A stretch of DNA of 64,000 nucleotides. Origin: Alloprevotella sp. Lung230. Lineage in GTDB: Bacteria > Bacteroidota > Bacteroidia > Bacteroidales > Bacteroidaceae. The stretch covers positions 1 through 64,000 of the forward strand of contig NZ_JACSUD010000006.1 of NCBI RefSeq assembly GCF_014385435.1, in the 5' to 3' direction. A program made the translations under genes and the position numbers. Shown piece after piece: positions 50,903 to 60,002 of the stretch (positions are counted from its first letter, which is position 1; each line of letters begins with the position of its first letter). Below the pieces are notes generated by a model. It was not told the DNA's origin and searched no databases. It saw only the letters and a program-made list of their open reading frames with translations.

Positions 50903-52240
50903 TTAGATGACGCCCTCGGCCAGCATGGCTTTGGCCACTTTCATAAAGCCGGCGATGTTGGCGCCCTTCACATAGTTGACGTAGCCATCGGACTGGGTGC
51001 CATATTGCAAGCAGGAGCGGTGGATGTTTTCCATGATGCCATGCAGGCGCTGATCCACTTCCTCGGCCGTCCAAGAAAGACGGGCAGAGTTTTGACTCAT
51101 TTCGAGTCCCGACACCGACACCCCGCCGGCGTTGGCGGCTTTTCCGGGAGCGTAGAGGATACGTGCCTCTTGGAAAACGCGGACGGCTTCGGGAGTGGAG
51201 GGCATATTGGCACCTTCGCTCACGGCCATCACGCCATTGGCCACAAGGGCGCGGGCATCGTCGCCGTCAATCTCGTTTTGCGTGGCCGAGGGGAGAGCAA
51301 TGTCGGCAGGGATGTGCCAAGGGCGTTTTCCTTCAAAGTATTGCGCCGTGGGATATTGCTCCACATACTCTCGGATACGGCCGCGATATTCGTTTTTCAG
51401 TTCCATCACGTAGTCGAGCTTTTCACGGTCGATGCCGTCGGGATCGTAGATGAACCCATCAGAGTCGGAGAGGGTGAGCACCTTGCCGCCCAGTTGGAGG
51501 GCTTTTTCGACGGTGTATTGCGCCACATTGCCCGAACCCGACACCAAGATGGTCTTCCCTTGGAGATTTTCACCGCGCGTTTTGAGCATTTCCATCAGGA
51601 AGTAGACGTTGCCGTAGCCCGTGGCTTCGGGGCGAATGAGGCTGCCGCCAAACTCAAGCCCTTTGCCGGTGAGGACGCCTTCAAACTGGTGGGTATATTT
51701 CTTGTAAGCGCCAAACATGTAGCCCACTTCGCGACCACCTACGCCGATGTCGCCGGCAGGTACGTCGCAATCGGCACCGATGTTGCGATAGAGTTCGAGC
51801 ATAAAGGCTTGACAGAAACGCATCACCTCGGCCGAACTCTTGCCGCGCGGCGAGAAATCCGACCCACCCTTTGCACCGCCCATCGGCAGCGTGGTGAGGG
51901 CGTTTTTGAAGGTCTGCTCGAAAGCGAGAAACTTGAGAATGCCGAGATTGACCGAACTGTGAAAGCGCAATCCGCCTTTGTAGGGACCGATGGCGTTGTT
52001 GTGTTGCACGCGATAGCCCATGTTGGTGCGGACGTTGCCTTTGTCGTCCGTCCATGTGACGCGGAAAGTGTAGATACGTTCCGGAATGCAAAGGCGCTCG
52101 ATGAGGTTGATGCGCTCAAATTCGGGATGCTTGTTGTATTCCTCTTCGATGGTGGTGAGTACCTCTTCGACGGCTTGGTGATACTCCGGTTCGTTGGGAA
52201 ATCGCTGTTTGAGTTCTTCCAAAAGGTGGGTAGCGTTCAT
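50903..52240 (-). CDS. gdhA: NAD(P)-specific glutamate dehydrogenase
   Basis: 445 residues, the hexameric GDH length. The substrate-binding block PYKGGLRFHSSVNLGILKFL, the catalytic region with Lys in LPMGGAKGGSDF, PAGDIGVGGREVGY and the nucleotide-binding VSGSGNVAQYTVEKALQLGG are all present. It makes glutamate from 2-oxoglutarate and ammonia in the cytosol. Coenzyme preference cannot be read with certainty; NADPH is typical for this form. It has a promoter near 52347-52378 and the terminator at 50830. Confidence 0.96.
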   Translation of the reverse strand: MNATHLLEELKQRFPNEPEYHQAVEEVLTTIEEEYNKHPEFERINLIERLCIPERIYTFRVTWTDDKGNVRTNMGYRVQHNNAIGPYKGGLRFHSSVNLGILKFLAFEQTFKNALTTLPMGGAKGGSDFSPRGKSSAEVMRFCQAFMLELYRNIGADCDVPAGDIGVGGREVGYMFGAYKKYTHQFEGVLTGKGLEFGGSLIRPEATGYGNVYFLMEMLKTRGENLQGKTILVSGSGNVAQYTVEKALQLGGKVLTLSDSDGFIYDPDGIDREKLDYVMELKNEYRGRIREYVEQYPTAQYFEGKRPWHIPADIALPSATQNEIDGDDARALVANGVMAVSEGANMPSTPEAVRVFQEARILYAPGKAANAGGVSVSGLEMSQNSARLSWTAEEVDQRLHGIMENIHRSCLQYGTQSDGYVNYVKGANIAGFMKVAKAMLAEGVI

Positions 52241-52346
52241 AGGATGTGGGGGATTTTAAGAAGGATGAAGGGGTGAGGATGCAGAGATTTCTTGCAATAT
52301 CCTTTCCATTTGCAATAAAAGCAGACTTTTATCTTTCCTTTGTTTG

Positions 52347-52378
52347 CGAAAGTAAGAGATTTTGTGGACAGGCGCAAA
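52347..52378 (-). promoter_or_regulatory. Promoter of gdhA
   Basis: Minus strand: TTTG (complement of 52375-52378), 20 bp, TACTTTCG (complement of 52347-52354), one base off the -7 consensus. The rest of 52241-52571 holds the divergent mdh promoter; no gene is seen. Confidence 0.65.
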
Positions 52379-52447
52379 TTCTCGTTGCGCAAAAGTGGAA
52401 AGTTCACGTTGTTTTTTTCTGAAAGGGGTCAAAAAAAGCGCTTTTGC

Positions 52448-52481
52448 TTTGTCGACGTGTAAAATGAAATGTGTAACTTTG
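52448..52481 (+). promoter_or_regulatory. Promoter of mdh
   Basis: TTTG at 52448-52451, 22 bp, TAACTTTG at 52474-52481; leader about 85 nt. Confidence 0.75.
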
Positions 52482-52571
52482 TACCCAGACAAGCGCTTGC
52501 CCGACCGATCACCGGAACGCGGCAGAGCAATAGTATGAATTTCAATTACTAATCTCAAAACAATACACCAA

Positions 52572-53564
52572 ATGGCTTTTTTAACTGACGAAAAACTCGT
52601 TATCGTAGGTGCAGCCGGTATGATCGGCTCGAACATGGTGCAGAGTGCCCTTATGATGGGTCTCACCTCCAATATCTGTCTTTTCGACGTGTTCTCTCCC
52701 GAAGGCGTTGCTGAGGAAATGCGTCAATGTGGCTTCAACGATGCCAACATCACCGCTACCACTGATGTGGCGGAGGCGTTCAAAGATGCCAAGTACATCA
52801 TCTCTTCGGGCGGTGCTCCTCGTAAGGAAGGCATGACACGTGAAGATCTCCTCGCCGGTAACTGCAAAATTGCCGAAGAACTCGGTAAGAACATCAAGAC
52901 CTACTGCCCCGATGTGAAGCACGTAGTCATCATCTTCAACCCTGCCGACCTCACAGGTTTGGTGACCCTCCTTTACTCCGGCTTGAAGCCTGGTCAGGTA
53001 ACGACCCTCGCCGGTCTCGACTCTACCCGTCTGCAAAGCGCCCTCGCTAAGAAGTTTGGCGTGATGCAAAACGAGGTGAAGGGTTGCGCTACTTATGGTG
53101 GTCACGGCGAACAAATGGCTGTGTTCGGCAGCGCTGTAGAAATTGCCGGCCGCAAGCTCACCGACATCATCGGTACTCCCGAATTCCCCGCTGAAGAATG
53201 GGAAGCCATGAAGACGGCTGTAACGCAGGGTGGTGCTGCCATCATCAAGCTCCGTGGTCGCTCTTCGTTCCAAAGCCCCTCTTACCTCTCGGTAGAAATG
53301 ATTCGCTCGGTGATGGGCGGTGCTCCTTTCAACTATCCCGCCGGAACTTACGTGAAGACCGACAAGTACAACCACATCATGATGGCGATGGACACCACAC
53401 TCGACAAGAACGGTTGCACGTTCCGTATGCCCGTGGGCACGGCCGAAGAAGTGGCTAAGTTGGATGCTTCTTACGCTCACCTCTGCAAGATGCGCGATGA
53501 ATTGGTTACGCTCAACATCGTTCCTCCCGTAGAAGAATGGAGCAAAATCAACCCCAACATCTAA
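52572..53564 (+). CDS. mdh: Malate dehydrogenase
   Basis: 330 residues. The Rossmann motif VGAAGMIGS is at the N-terminus and the acidic residue LFDVFSPEG ends beta 2. The substrate Arg is in SSGGAPRKEGMTREDL, and the catalytic His is in CATYGGHGEQMAVF. It interconverts malate and oxaloacetate with NAD and feeds the reductive branch toward succinate and propionate, which fits the methylmalonyl-CoA decarboxylase-type operon in this window. It belongs to the lactate/malate dehydrogenase superfamily; malate specificity is inferred from the family and organism group. Confidence 0.94.
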   Translation: MAFLTDEKLVIVGAAGMIGSNMVQSALMMGLTSNICLFDVFSPEGVAEEMRQCGFNDANITATTDVAEAFKDAKYIISSGGAPRKEGMTREDLLAGNCKIAEELGKNIKTYCPDVKHVVIIFNPADLTGLVTLLYSGLKPGQVTTLAGLDSTRLQSALAKKFGVMQNEVKGCATYGGHGEQMAVFGSAVEIAGRKLTDIIGTPEFPAEEWEAMKTAVTQGGAAIIKLRGRSSFQSPSYLSVEMIRSVMGGAPFNYPAGTYVKTDKYNHIMMAMDTTLDKNGCTFRMPVGTAEEVAKLDASYAHLCKMRDELVTLNIVPPVEEWSKINPNI

Positions 53565-53593
53565 TCGAGTCGATGACTTGTAACTGTAACAAC

Positions 53594-53634
53594 AAGCCCT
53601 CGCCACCCTATCAGTAGGTGGCGAGGGCTTTTTC
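53594..53634. terminator. Terminator between mdh and the glycan operon
   Basis: AAGCCCTCGCCACC / GGTGGCGAGGGCTT with a 9-base loop and T5 on the plus strand. It ends mdh and, in reverse, probably the convergent glycan operon. Confidence 0.9.
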
Positions 53635-53647
53635 ATCGTTTCGTGGT

Positions 53648-54526
53648 TTAAGCCAATTCCAATCGTTGTGCCAAAGCAATGGCAGTGGGGGCGTCAAACT
53701 TCCGAGCAAAAAGATGCGGTATCGCCATTAGTTCGTCGATATCGGCAGTCTGCCATACGTAAGGACGACCACGTGTCCAGTCAATGCGTCGCACCGTGCC
53801 TCGTTCAGGATCGTTTCGGTCGTAGATATTTTTGGCGAAGGGTGAGGCGGCAATGAGCGTCTGCTTGTAGATTTCGTCGGGAGCCAGCATGTGACGAAAC
53901 GTATGCTGAATCCACGTCTGTTGCTCCAGCAACCATGTTACGCAATCGTGGGTGAGGCTGCACCAATTAAATCCTTTGTAGAACTGCTGCTGTCGGTGGC
54001 GACGATAATTGATGATCTTTTGCGCAGCCAGCGATACGTTGCGCAAGGGTACGGTGAAACGATGACGCCATTTATGAGGAGCGCGTTTGAGATATTGCGT
54101 GAAGAGGTAGTAGCGATGAGTGCGGCGTTCGAGATCGCGTTGGTGAACTTCATCGTTCCAGAAACCAAGAAATTCTGTAGTGGGATGAGCATCAAAAAAT
54201 GCGTAAATTTCAGCCATGGGCTTGATGGGTAAATCCACGCCCGAAATCAGATGATAGTGGGCAAAGGGTCCGACTTGAAGTGCTTGTGCAAAGAGGCGCA
54301 ATTCGACTTCAATCTGTGAATAATCCCCCCAACTTACCCTCTGAGCCGGAGTGAGCAAGTGCAACTTGGCACGCGACAAAGGAGAGGGGGAAAGTACCGA
54401 TGGAAGGACTGAATTGCGTGGGTCGAGGTGGAGGAAGATTTCGTTGCGCTCATGGTCGAGCAATCGCAGGAGGGTGTGGAGCACCAGCGGTTCTTCGTGA
54501 GCGTAGATGAGAAAAGCGTGTTTCAT
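53648..54526 (-). CDS. Glycosyltransferase family 14-like (core-2/I-branching type)
   Basis: 292 residues from MKHAFLIYAHEEPLVL. GT14 traits: the N-terminal HAFLIYAHE, FLHLDPRNS, VSWGDYSQIEVELRLF, YHLISGVDLPIKPMAEIYAF and FYKGFNWCSLTHDCVTWLL, followed by LAPDEIYKQTLI. Members add beta-1,6-GlcNAc or similar sugars and act in the cytosol on lipid-linked glycans in bacteria. It is the last gene of the eight-gene operon, 16 bases after the previous gene. The acceptor is unknown. Confidence 0.88.
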   Translation of the reverse strand: MKHAFLIYAHEEPLVLHTLLRLLDHERNEIFLHLDPRNSVLPSVLSPSPLSRAKLHLLTPAQRVSWGDYSQIEVELRLFAQALQVGPFAHYHLISGVDLPIKPMAEIYAFFDAHPTTEFLGFWNDEVHQRDLERRTHRYYLFTQYLKRAPHKWRHRFTVPLRNVSLAAQKIINYRRHRQQQFYKGFNWCSLTHDCVTWLLEQQTWIQHTFRHMLAPDEIYKQTLIAASPFAKNIYDRNDPERGTVRRIDWTRGRPYVWQTADIDELMAIPHLFARKFDAPTAIALAQRLELA

Positions 54527-54542
54527 GAGTTGGACGAGAGGA

Positions 54543-55439
54543 TTAGGTTTCGGGATGGGCAGCAAACCAATCAGACATGGTGGTATCGGTGCGCAAAGCC
54601 CTCAACGTACGAAGCTGTTCCACAAGGTGGGTTCCGACCACGCGGTCGTACTCCTCATGGAGCCGACCTTGGCGATACAACTCGAGGAAATAGCGCCAAT
54701 GTTTGCCACCATGGCGAGAGGGATTGCGTTCGAGCTGTTCCCCACCATTCACCACCTTGCATACAAAAGCTTCGCGGCCGAGATGGTTGTAGTGGTAGAT
54801 GCGGATGTCGCTGTCTTTGCACCATCGGGGCAGCATCTTCACCTTATGGTTGCCCATCGAAATCTGCAAATACCCTTTGGCGCGATGCATCACTTTGTGC
54901 GGATGTGGGCCAAAGATACCATAGGGAGATAGGCCCAAAGCTTCGCGTTCGGCTGTTTCGTGGGCAGTCTCGCGCCATTCGGTGAAAGGAATGTCTTCCT
55001 CTGGTCGCATACCAATGACTTCACAGCGCAGCACATTGGCACGGAGGTGGGCAAGTTGAGTGTGGAAGTCGCCCGTTGGCGGATACCAAAATTCATCGCC
55101 GTCGGCATTGATAATCCAATCGGCTGCAAACTCGCGACGAGCCACATCAATCATACGGTCCACCCATTGTTTCTGTCGATAGTCGGTGCCTGTTTCGTGA
55201 ATGACGGCAAGCACCCAGCCCATTTGTCGATAGCGTTCAATGATGGCGGGTGTAGCATCGGTGGAGTTGTTGTCGGTGATAATAAACCCATCCACTCCCA
55301 TGGCGTGATGAAAGCGAAGGTTGTGTTCGAGCAATGTTTCTTCGTCCTTGACCAAGAGTGTCATAATGACGCGTGGATGAGGTATGGGGCGAAAAGCAGA
55401 AGGGAGATGCAGAAGGGCATTGAAGAGATTGCAAAGCAT
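54543..55439 (-). CDS. Glycosyltransferase family 2-like (Glyco_tranf_2_4 type)
   Basis: 298 residues from MLCNLFNALLHLP, which starts 4 bases after the upstream stop. The GT-A core is marked by VIMTLLVKDEETLLEHNLRF, FIITDNNSTDATP and INADGDEFWYP (the DxD motif). HYNHLGREAFVCKVVNGGEQ lies near the C-terminus. It is similar to glycosyltransferases of LPS or capsule clusters. Starts further upstream (55481, 55505) would overlap the previous gene. Confidence 0.88.
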   Translation of the reverse strand: MLCNLFNALLHLPSAFRPIPHPRVIMTLLVKDEETLLEHNLRFHHAMGVDGFIITDNNSTDATPAIIERYRQMGWVLAVIHETGTDYRQKQWVDRMIDVARREFAADWIINADGDEFWYPPTGDFHTQLAHLRANVLRCEVIGMRPEEDIPFTEWRETAHETAEREALGLSPYGIFGPHPHKVMHRAKGYLQISMGNHKVKMLPRWCKDSDIRIYHYNHLGREAFVCKVVNGGEQLERNPSRHGGKHWRYFLELYRQGRLHEEYDRVVGTHLVEQLRTLRALRTDTTMSDWFAAHPET

Positions 55440-55443
55440 ACAC

Positions 55444-56283
55444 TTACGATTGAGAAAGACGACGACGAGCCAAACGTTCATAGTTGGCTTGGCGCACTCG
55501 TTCACGCAAGCCGTTGGGAATGATATTGTTGAGTAGGGATTTCAGAAAGTCGCTCACCTTCATGCCCAGGTGCTGCAGTTGCCAACGTATGGTTTGATCG
55601 GCTCCGTTGATGCGCGCACACTCGCAGCGTACGGCATTCTTCTGTCGGCTCGAGATGCCGCTTTCGCTCTCAAAGATGGCGATGGGCAGGTCGAGATAGA
55701 CAAAGTGTGCTCCCTCATGATAAAGCTGATAGAAAAAAGCATAGTCGGCAGCAACTCGGTAGTGCAGATCGAAAGGGTGAGAAAGGGCTTGAAGACGGCG
55801 TACGAAGCAAGCCTGGTGGCAAAAGGCCATTCTCTGTTGTAGATAATCAATGGGTTTAGGTTTCATTTCCACTCTACCAAAACTTTTGTGCAGCCATACA
55901 TTGCCATAGATGACCGCACAATCATCGGAAAATGCATTTTCGGCAAAAGCCTGATGCACGATGTCGGGTTGTGAGAAACAATCGCCGGCATTCATAAAAC
56001 AAATCCATTCTCCCTTGGCCAAACCCACTCCTTTATTCATCGCATCGTAAATGCCTTGATCCGGCTCAGAAAGTGCGTGTAGTGCAAACCCACGTTGAGC
56101 ACATTGCTCTCGAATCCGCTCGATTTGTTGAGCAGTATCATCGGTCGAGGCTCCATCAATGATGATATATTCTATTGGTGCATAATTCTGCGCCAACACA
56201 GAAGCCGCAGTATTACAGAGGTCTACCGCTGCATTACGACATACGGTGATGACAGAAATGAGAGGAGAGGAAGAGACACACAT
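55444..56283 (-). CDS. Glycosyltransferase family 2
   Basis: 279 residues. The family 2 core is typical: SVITVCRNAAVDLCNTAASV, IIIDGASTDDT, SEPDQGIYDAMNKGVGLAKG, and the DxD-equivalent CFMNAGDCFS. YRVAADYAFFYQLY is the later conserved block. It resembles the WcaA-like enzymes of exopolysaccharide and LPS clusters. It is separated by 82 bases from the preceding GT-kinase gene and directly coupled to the next. Donor and acceptor unknown. Confidence 0.92.
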   Translation of the reverse strand: MCVSSSPLISVITVCRNAAVDLCNTAASVLAQNYAPIEYIIIDGASTDDTAQQIERIREQCAQRGFALHALSEPDQGIYDAMNKGVGLAKGEWICFMNAGDCFSQPDIVHQAFAENAFSDDCAVIYGNVWLHKSFGRVEMKPKPIDYLQQRMAFCHQACFVRRLQALSHPFDLHYRVAADYAFFYQLYHEGAHFVYLDLPIAIFESESGISSRQKNAVRCECARINGADQTIRWQLQHLGMKVSDFLKSLLNNIIPNGLRERVRQANYERLARRRLSQS

Positions 56284-56365
56284 AAAAAGAGGGGTAAATG
56301 TTGGCGAAGAGAGAAGAAATCATTGTGCAAGCCTTCTTAAGGATGGCTTCGTGCAATGAAGAGGA

Positions 56366-57844
56366 TTAAGGGGTAACAGCCGTTTCGTTGTCGGGCAACT
56401 GGTCTAAATAATCATTGAGCACTTGCAGGCAAACATCAACATCGGCATTTCGCACCGCAGCATAGCCCTCCACCAAGGGAAGCCGCCAGCTTTTGGGAGG
56501 ACGCAAAGCCGCAAGATTGAGTACTCCTCGTTCAGGAGAAAGCGTTCCTATGCGTAAACGATTGAGATCAATGAGTTCTACGGCGACACCTCCCGAAGTG
56601 ATGTCCCACAGCACATTTCCTCCCGAAAAATCTTTGTGCCACCATCCGTGGTCGTTCATTCGTGCTGCGGTCTCACCCACAGCATGAAGCACCTCCAGAA
56701 GTTGCGGTGTATCATCATTGAGATCACGGAAATTATAGCGCAGCATCGACTGCCGGCAAACGTAATAGCAGTGCCCGATGAAGAGTGTACTTCCTGTATC
56801 ACAAAAGCCAATAGGCTCAGGACTCCCTACACCTGCGGCACAAAACCACTCGGCATTGCGAAAGGAGCGAGCGGCTTTCGTCGCACGGAACCATCGATAG
56901 ACAAAGCGATTGAAACGATGGGGAAGGCAGAACTCTTTGACGACAAAGGCTTCGCCTTCGACCACGATGCGGCGGATGGCATTGCGGTTTTTGAAAATCT
57001 GCTCGCCGAGTTGCTCAAAGTTAAACGGCAGTTGGTCGACAAAGGAAAAAAGTTGTGGATAGTCTTCGGCAACTTTTGTTTTGCGGTAGCGGAAAGGGCG
57101 GGTAAAGAAGTTGATGCAGCGCGACCACGAGCGCATACGCCGCAACGGGCCACCCAGTTCGCGTTCGAAAAAGGCCGCGTGGCGGCGGTTGAGCATCTGA
57201 ATGACATGAGCATTGCGCTTACGATCGCGAAAACGCTTGGAGCCGCTCCGCACCCGATACCAATAGCCCACTTCGGGAAGTCGCACCACCTCGCCGCCGT
57301 CTTTGAGCATTGCTATCCAAAAATCCCAATCCTCGCGGGCTACCATCTCTTCACAGTAGCCGCCCACGCGGTCGAAGTCCGTACGGCGGTAGAGGGCACA
57401 GGCGGCGATGTGGTTGCGGCGCGCCAAGAGGTGGCGGTCGAAAGTAGGAAGTTGCCAAATGCCCTTGCGGGCACCGATAAACTCAATGGTAGGGCACACC
57501 AACTTCACTTCGGGCTGCGCTTCGAGTACAGCCACGGCATCGCTCAAGAAGTGAGGTGCCAGCAAGTCGTCGGCGTCGTGGGGGAAGATGTACTTTCCCT
57601 TCGATTCCTTCACCGCCCGATTGCGCGCTCGGCAAGGGCCGGCATTCTCTTGACGGAAGAGGTGTACGCGCTGGTCGTTGTCCACAAAGGATTGTGCGAT
57701 GTCTACCGACTTGTCCGTCGATCCATCGTCCACCAATATCACCTCAAAGTGGGGATAGGTGGAGGCCAACACGGATTGGAGCGTTTCGGCAAGAAACGAC
57801 TCCATATTATATATAGGGATGATAACGGATACGAGGGGGGGCAT
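56366..57844 (-). CDS. Bifunctional glycosyltransferase 2 / LPS-kinase-like fusion
   Basis: 492 residues with two domains. Residues 1-230 are a GT2 domain (VSVIIPIYNMESFLAETLQS, VDDGSTDKS at 39-46, DAD at 90-92 in PHDADDLL, and ED at 171-172). Residues 265-485 follow the WaaP/KdkA/InaA type of sugar kinase fold: Lys303 in AFVVKEF, the catalytic loop H403-K-D405-F-S-G-G-N410, and the metal-binding D426 in LIDLNRL. The protein could thus add a sugar and phosphorylate the product or the inner core of LPS. The two halves are joined by an Arg-rich linker. It lies in the glycan operon between GT genes. The reaction is inference; the two folds are seen. Confidence 0.85.
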   Translation of the reverse strand: MPPLVSVIIPIYNMESFLAETLQSVLASTYPHFEVILVDDGSTDKSVDIAQSFVDNDQRVHLFRQENAGPCRARNRAVKESKGKYIFPHDADDLLAPHFLSDAVAVLEAQPEVKLVCPTIEFIGARKGIWQLPTFDRHLLARRNHIAACALYRRTDFDRVGGYCEEMVAREDWDFWIAMLKDGGEVVRLPEVGYWYRVRSGSKRFRDRKRNAHVIQMLNRRHAAFFERELGGPLRRMRSWSRCINFFTRPFRYRKTKVAEDYPQLFSFVDQLPFNFEQLGEQIFKNRNAIRRIVVEGEAFVVKEFCLPHRFNRFVYRWFRATKAARSFRNAEWFCAAGVGSPEPIGFCDTGSTLFIGHCYYVCRQSMLRYNFRDLNDDTPQLLEVLHAVGETAARMNDHGWWHKDFSGGNVLWDITSGGVAVELIDLNRLRIGTLSPERGVLNLAALRPPKSWRLPLVEGYAAVRNADVDVCLQVLNDYLDQLPDNETAVTP

Positions 57845-57894
57845 AATTACGAATCTACGAACCTACCAATTTACTAATCTACCAGTCTACTCCC

Positions 57895-58611
57895 TCAGAT
57901 TTTATCAAACCCTTTCGTCCACTTTCTCCAATAGTATTTCAGTGGATTGGTGTATTTGAGTTGCTTCCACGGTCTACTGCCGTGAGGGCGATGAAGTACG
58001 GTCTGTTGGCACAACAAATAGTTGTGCAGGCCGGCCGCCAACGAGGCGTGCGAAATGGTGACGTCAAACCAGTTTTTGCCCGCATCTAAGTTGTTGAAGT
58101 CAAAGGCGCGGAGCAGTTGGGGAGTGAGCAGAGAGCAGCAGAACGAGCAGTGCTTTTTGATGTCCACCTCACGGCCTTCCCAACCTCGGGCGTAGAGGTA
58201 AGGGTAATTGATGGCCTCTTGCTCATCTACGGTCACGGCTGCCACGATACCGCTGTCGGCATGACGCTGTGCAGCATCATAGAGGGATTGTAGGGTGTGC
58301 GGTTTTACCGTCACGTCGCTTTCCACGATGAGCAAACCCGCATCGGCTTCGAGTGCCAAGCGCTGACAGCGTTGCAGTACGAGCAGATAGTTGGGAGAAG
58401 GGTGGTCGGTGAGTGTCGCCAAATCGATGACTTCAACGCCCAATCGTGCGGCTTCGCGGTGGAGGCGCTCCGTGTTTTCGGGCGTGGAGAAATCGTTGTA
58501 GAGGGTGTAGGTGTAAGGCACGTCCAGTTGCGATGCCACCACGGCTTCCATCGTTTCGATGGTGCTGTCGATGCTGTCTTTGACGGGCGTGATGATGTGG
58601 AGGGAGTCCAT
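57895..58611 (-). CDS. Glycosyltransferase-like protein (GT2-type fold)
   Basis: 238 residues from MDSLHIITPVKDSIDS. GT-A pattern: HIITPVKDSIDSTIETMEA, YTLYNDFSTPENTERL, and LIVESDVTVKP, a DxD-like ESDV. The C-terminal KQLKYTNPLKYYWRKWTKGF is strongly basic and may bind membrane. It starts 10 bases after the metallophosphoesterase gene in the same operon. Its specificity is unknown and the family assignment is less firm than for its neighbours. Confidence 0.8.
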   Translation of the reverse strand: MDSLHIITPVKDSIDSTIETMEAVVASQLDVPYTYTLYNDFSTPENTERLHREAARLGVEVIDLATLTDHPSPNYLLVLQRCQRLALEADAGLLIVESDVTVKPHTLQSLYDAAQRHADSGIVAAVTVDEQEAINYPYLYARGWEGREVDIKKHCSFCCSLLTPQLLRAFDFNNLDAGKNWFDVTISHASLAAGLHNYLLCQQTVLHRPHGSRPWKQLKYTNPLKYYWRKWTKGFDKI

Positions 58612-58621
58612 GAGGTCGATA

Positions 58622-59992
58622 TTATTGAAGGCCCTTTTTTCGTTTGTAGTCGGCAATGCGCGCTGCAAACTGAGCATCTTTTTTATTGCCGGGGCGAGGC
58701 GTAAATTCCAATCGTTCGGGAATGTGGCGAGCGCGGTCGATGAGAGTGGGATGGTCGTGTTCGCCTTTCACCAAATCCACCGCATCGTAAAGTTGCTGGG
58801 TCTGGGCGTCGTAAGTGCGCATGGAGAGTGTGTCGCCATGGATGGTGATTTGCTGATAGTATTGCGTGCCGGTACCGAAGCGGTCGAAGCGGTCGCTGAA
58901 CTCAATGCGGTAGTGCTTGGGCGAACAGTGGCTCACGGTGAAGATGGGCGGACGCGCTTCGCCTTTGGGGCCGTGTTGCGTCATGCGAGCATAAGCGTGT
59001 TCGTGTCCTTGCAGCACCAAGTCGGCATTGTCGTTGAGGACATCGCCAAAGGCCAAACGCTGCATGAGGTTGTTGCTGCCCGACTTGGCGGAATAGATGG
59101 GATGATGGAGCACCACGATGTTCCAACGAGCCGGCTTCTCCTTCATCTTTTGTTCCAACCAGTTGCGTTGGGTGTAGAGGAACGGTAGTTCGCGGTTGGA
59201 GTCGAGCAGATAGAGTTGTGCGTCGTGGTAAGGGAGGTTGTACACCTGATTTTCGCCCACCATCGAGCGCAGGAAATAGGGGAAGGTGAGGGAAAAACGG
59301 CGTTCGAGTTTGCGAATCGGATATTTGAGATACTCGTGGTTGCCGGTACACACCAAGGTGGGGAGGGTTTGAGCAATAGAGTCAATACTGTGGAAGGTTT
59401 CTGCCCAAAACGCATCGGTGGGGCGCTCACAGAGGTCGCCGCCAAAAACAACAAATTCCGTTTCGGGATGTGCCTTCCAAGCCTCACGCACCAAGCGGTT
59501 GGAGATGCCGCCAATGCTGTCCTGCACATCACCGAAATAGAGGAACGAAAAGCGACCCGGCTTGTCGACATCCCCGGAGGGCATGGAGAAATGATACCAA
59601 GGCGAGGACTGTTCGTTCGTGACGGCACGATAGCGGTATTGGTGTCCCGGTTGCAGTTTTTCTATCGCCACGTGATAGAAAGCCGTTTTCCCACTGCGCG
59701 AGGCAAAAACTTCGCCTTCGGCCGGCAGACAAACGGCCTCGTCATGACCGGAAGCATCCATCAGTTCAAGATAGGAGGTGTGCAGCACACTGTCGGCCTG
59801 CCAACTCACCATGCGCGACAGCGGGCCGTCGTTGCCAAAGGTGAGGAGGACGCGATGCGGTGTGGGGGCTGTGGTATAGGGGGCTTCGGGCGGATTGCCG
59901 AACCAAACACCCCAGCGCACGTAGCACAGAATGCCCAATCCCGCCACGAGCAGGGACAGAATGGAGAGAGAAATCTTGTTTTTGCGTTTCAT
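58622..59992 (-). CDS. Membrane-anchored metallophosphoesterase (purple acid phosphatase-like)
   Basis: 456 residues. An N-terminal signal anchor covers about 8-25. A fibronectin-like beta domain (about 40-140) precedes the calcineurin-like domain, as in purple acid phosphatases. All five metal motifs are present: GDVQD (154-158), GGDLCE (184-189), GNHE (217-220), LHHP (295-298) and GHEHAYAR (329-336). It faces the periplasm and removes phosphate from phosphomonoesters. It lies between an LtaS-like transferase and glycosyltransferases with 10-base gaps, so it may trim phosphate from a glycan or lipid carrier; the substrate is inference. Confidence 0.9.
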   Translation of the reverse strand: MKRKNKISLSILSLLVAGLGILCYVRWGVWFGNPPEAPYTTAPTPHRVLLTFGNDGPLSRMVSWQADSVLHTSYLELMDASGHDEAVCLPAEGEVFASRSGKTAFYHVAIEKLQPGHQYRYRAVTNEQSSPWYHFSMPSGDVDKPGRFSFLYFGDVQDSIGGISNRLVREAWKAHPETEFVVFGGDLCERPTDAFWAETFHSIDSIAQTLPTLVCTGNHEYLKYPIRKLERRFSLTFPYFLRSMVGENQVYNLPYHDAQLYLLDSNRELPFLYTQRNWLEQKMKEKPARWNIVVLHHPIYSAKSGSNNLMQRLAFGDVLNDNADLVLQGHEHAYARMTQHGPKGEARPPIFTVSHCSPKHYRIEFSDRFDRFGTGTQYYQQITIHGDTLSMRTYDAQTQQLYDAVDLVKGEHDHPTLIDRARHIPERLEFTPRPGNKKDAQFAARIADYKRKKGLQ

Positions 59993-60002
59993 GTGCTGTA
60001 AT

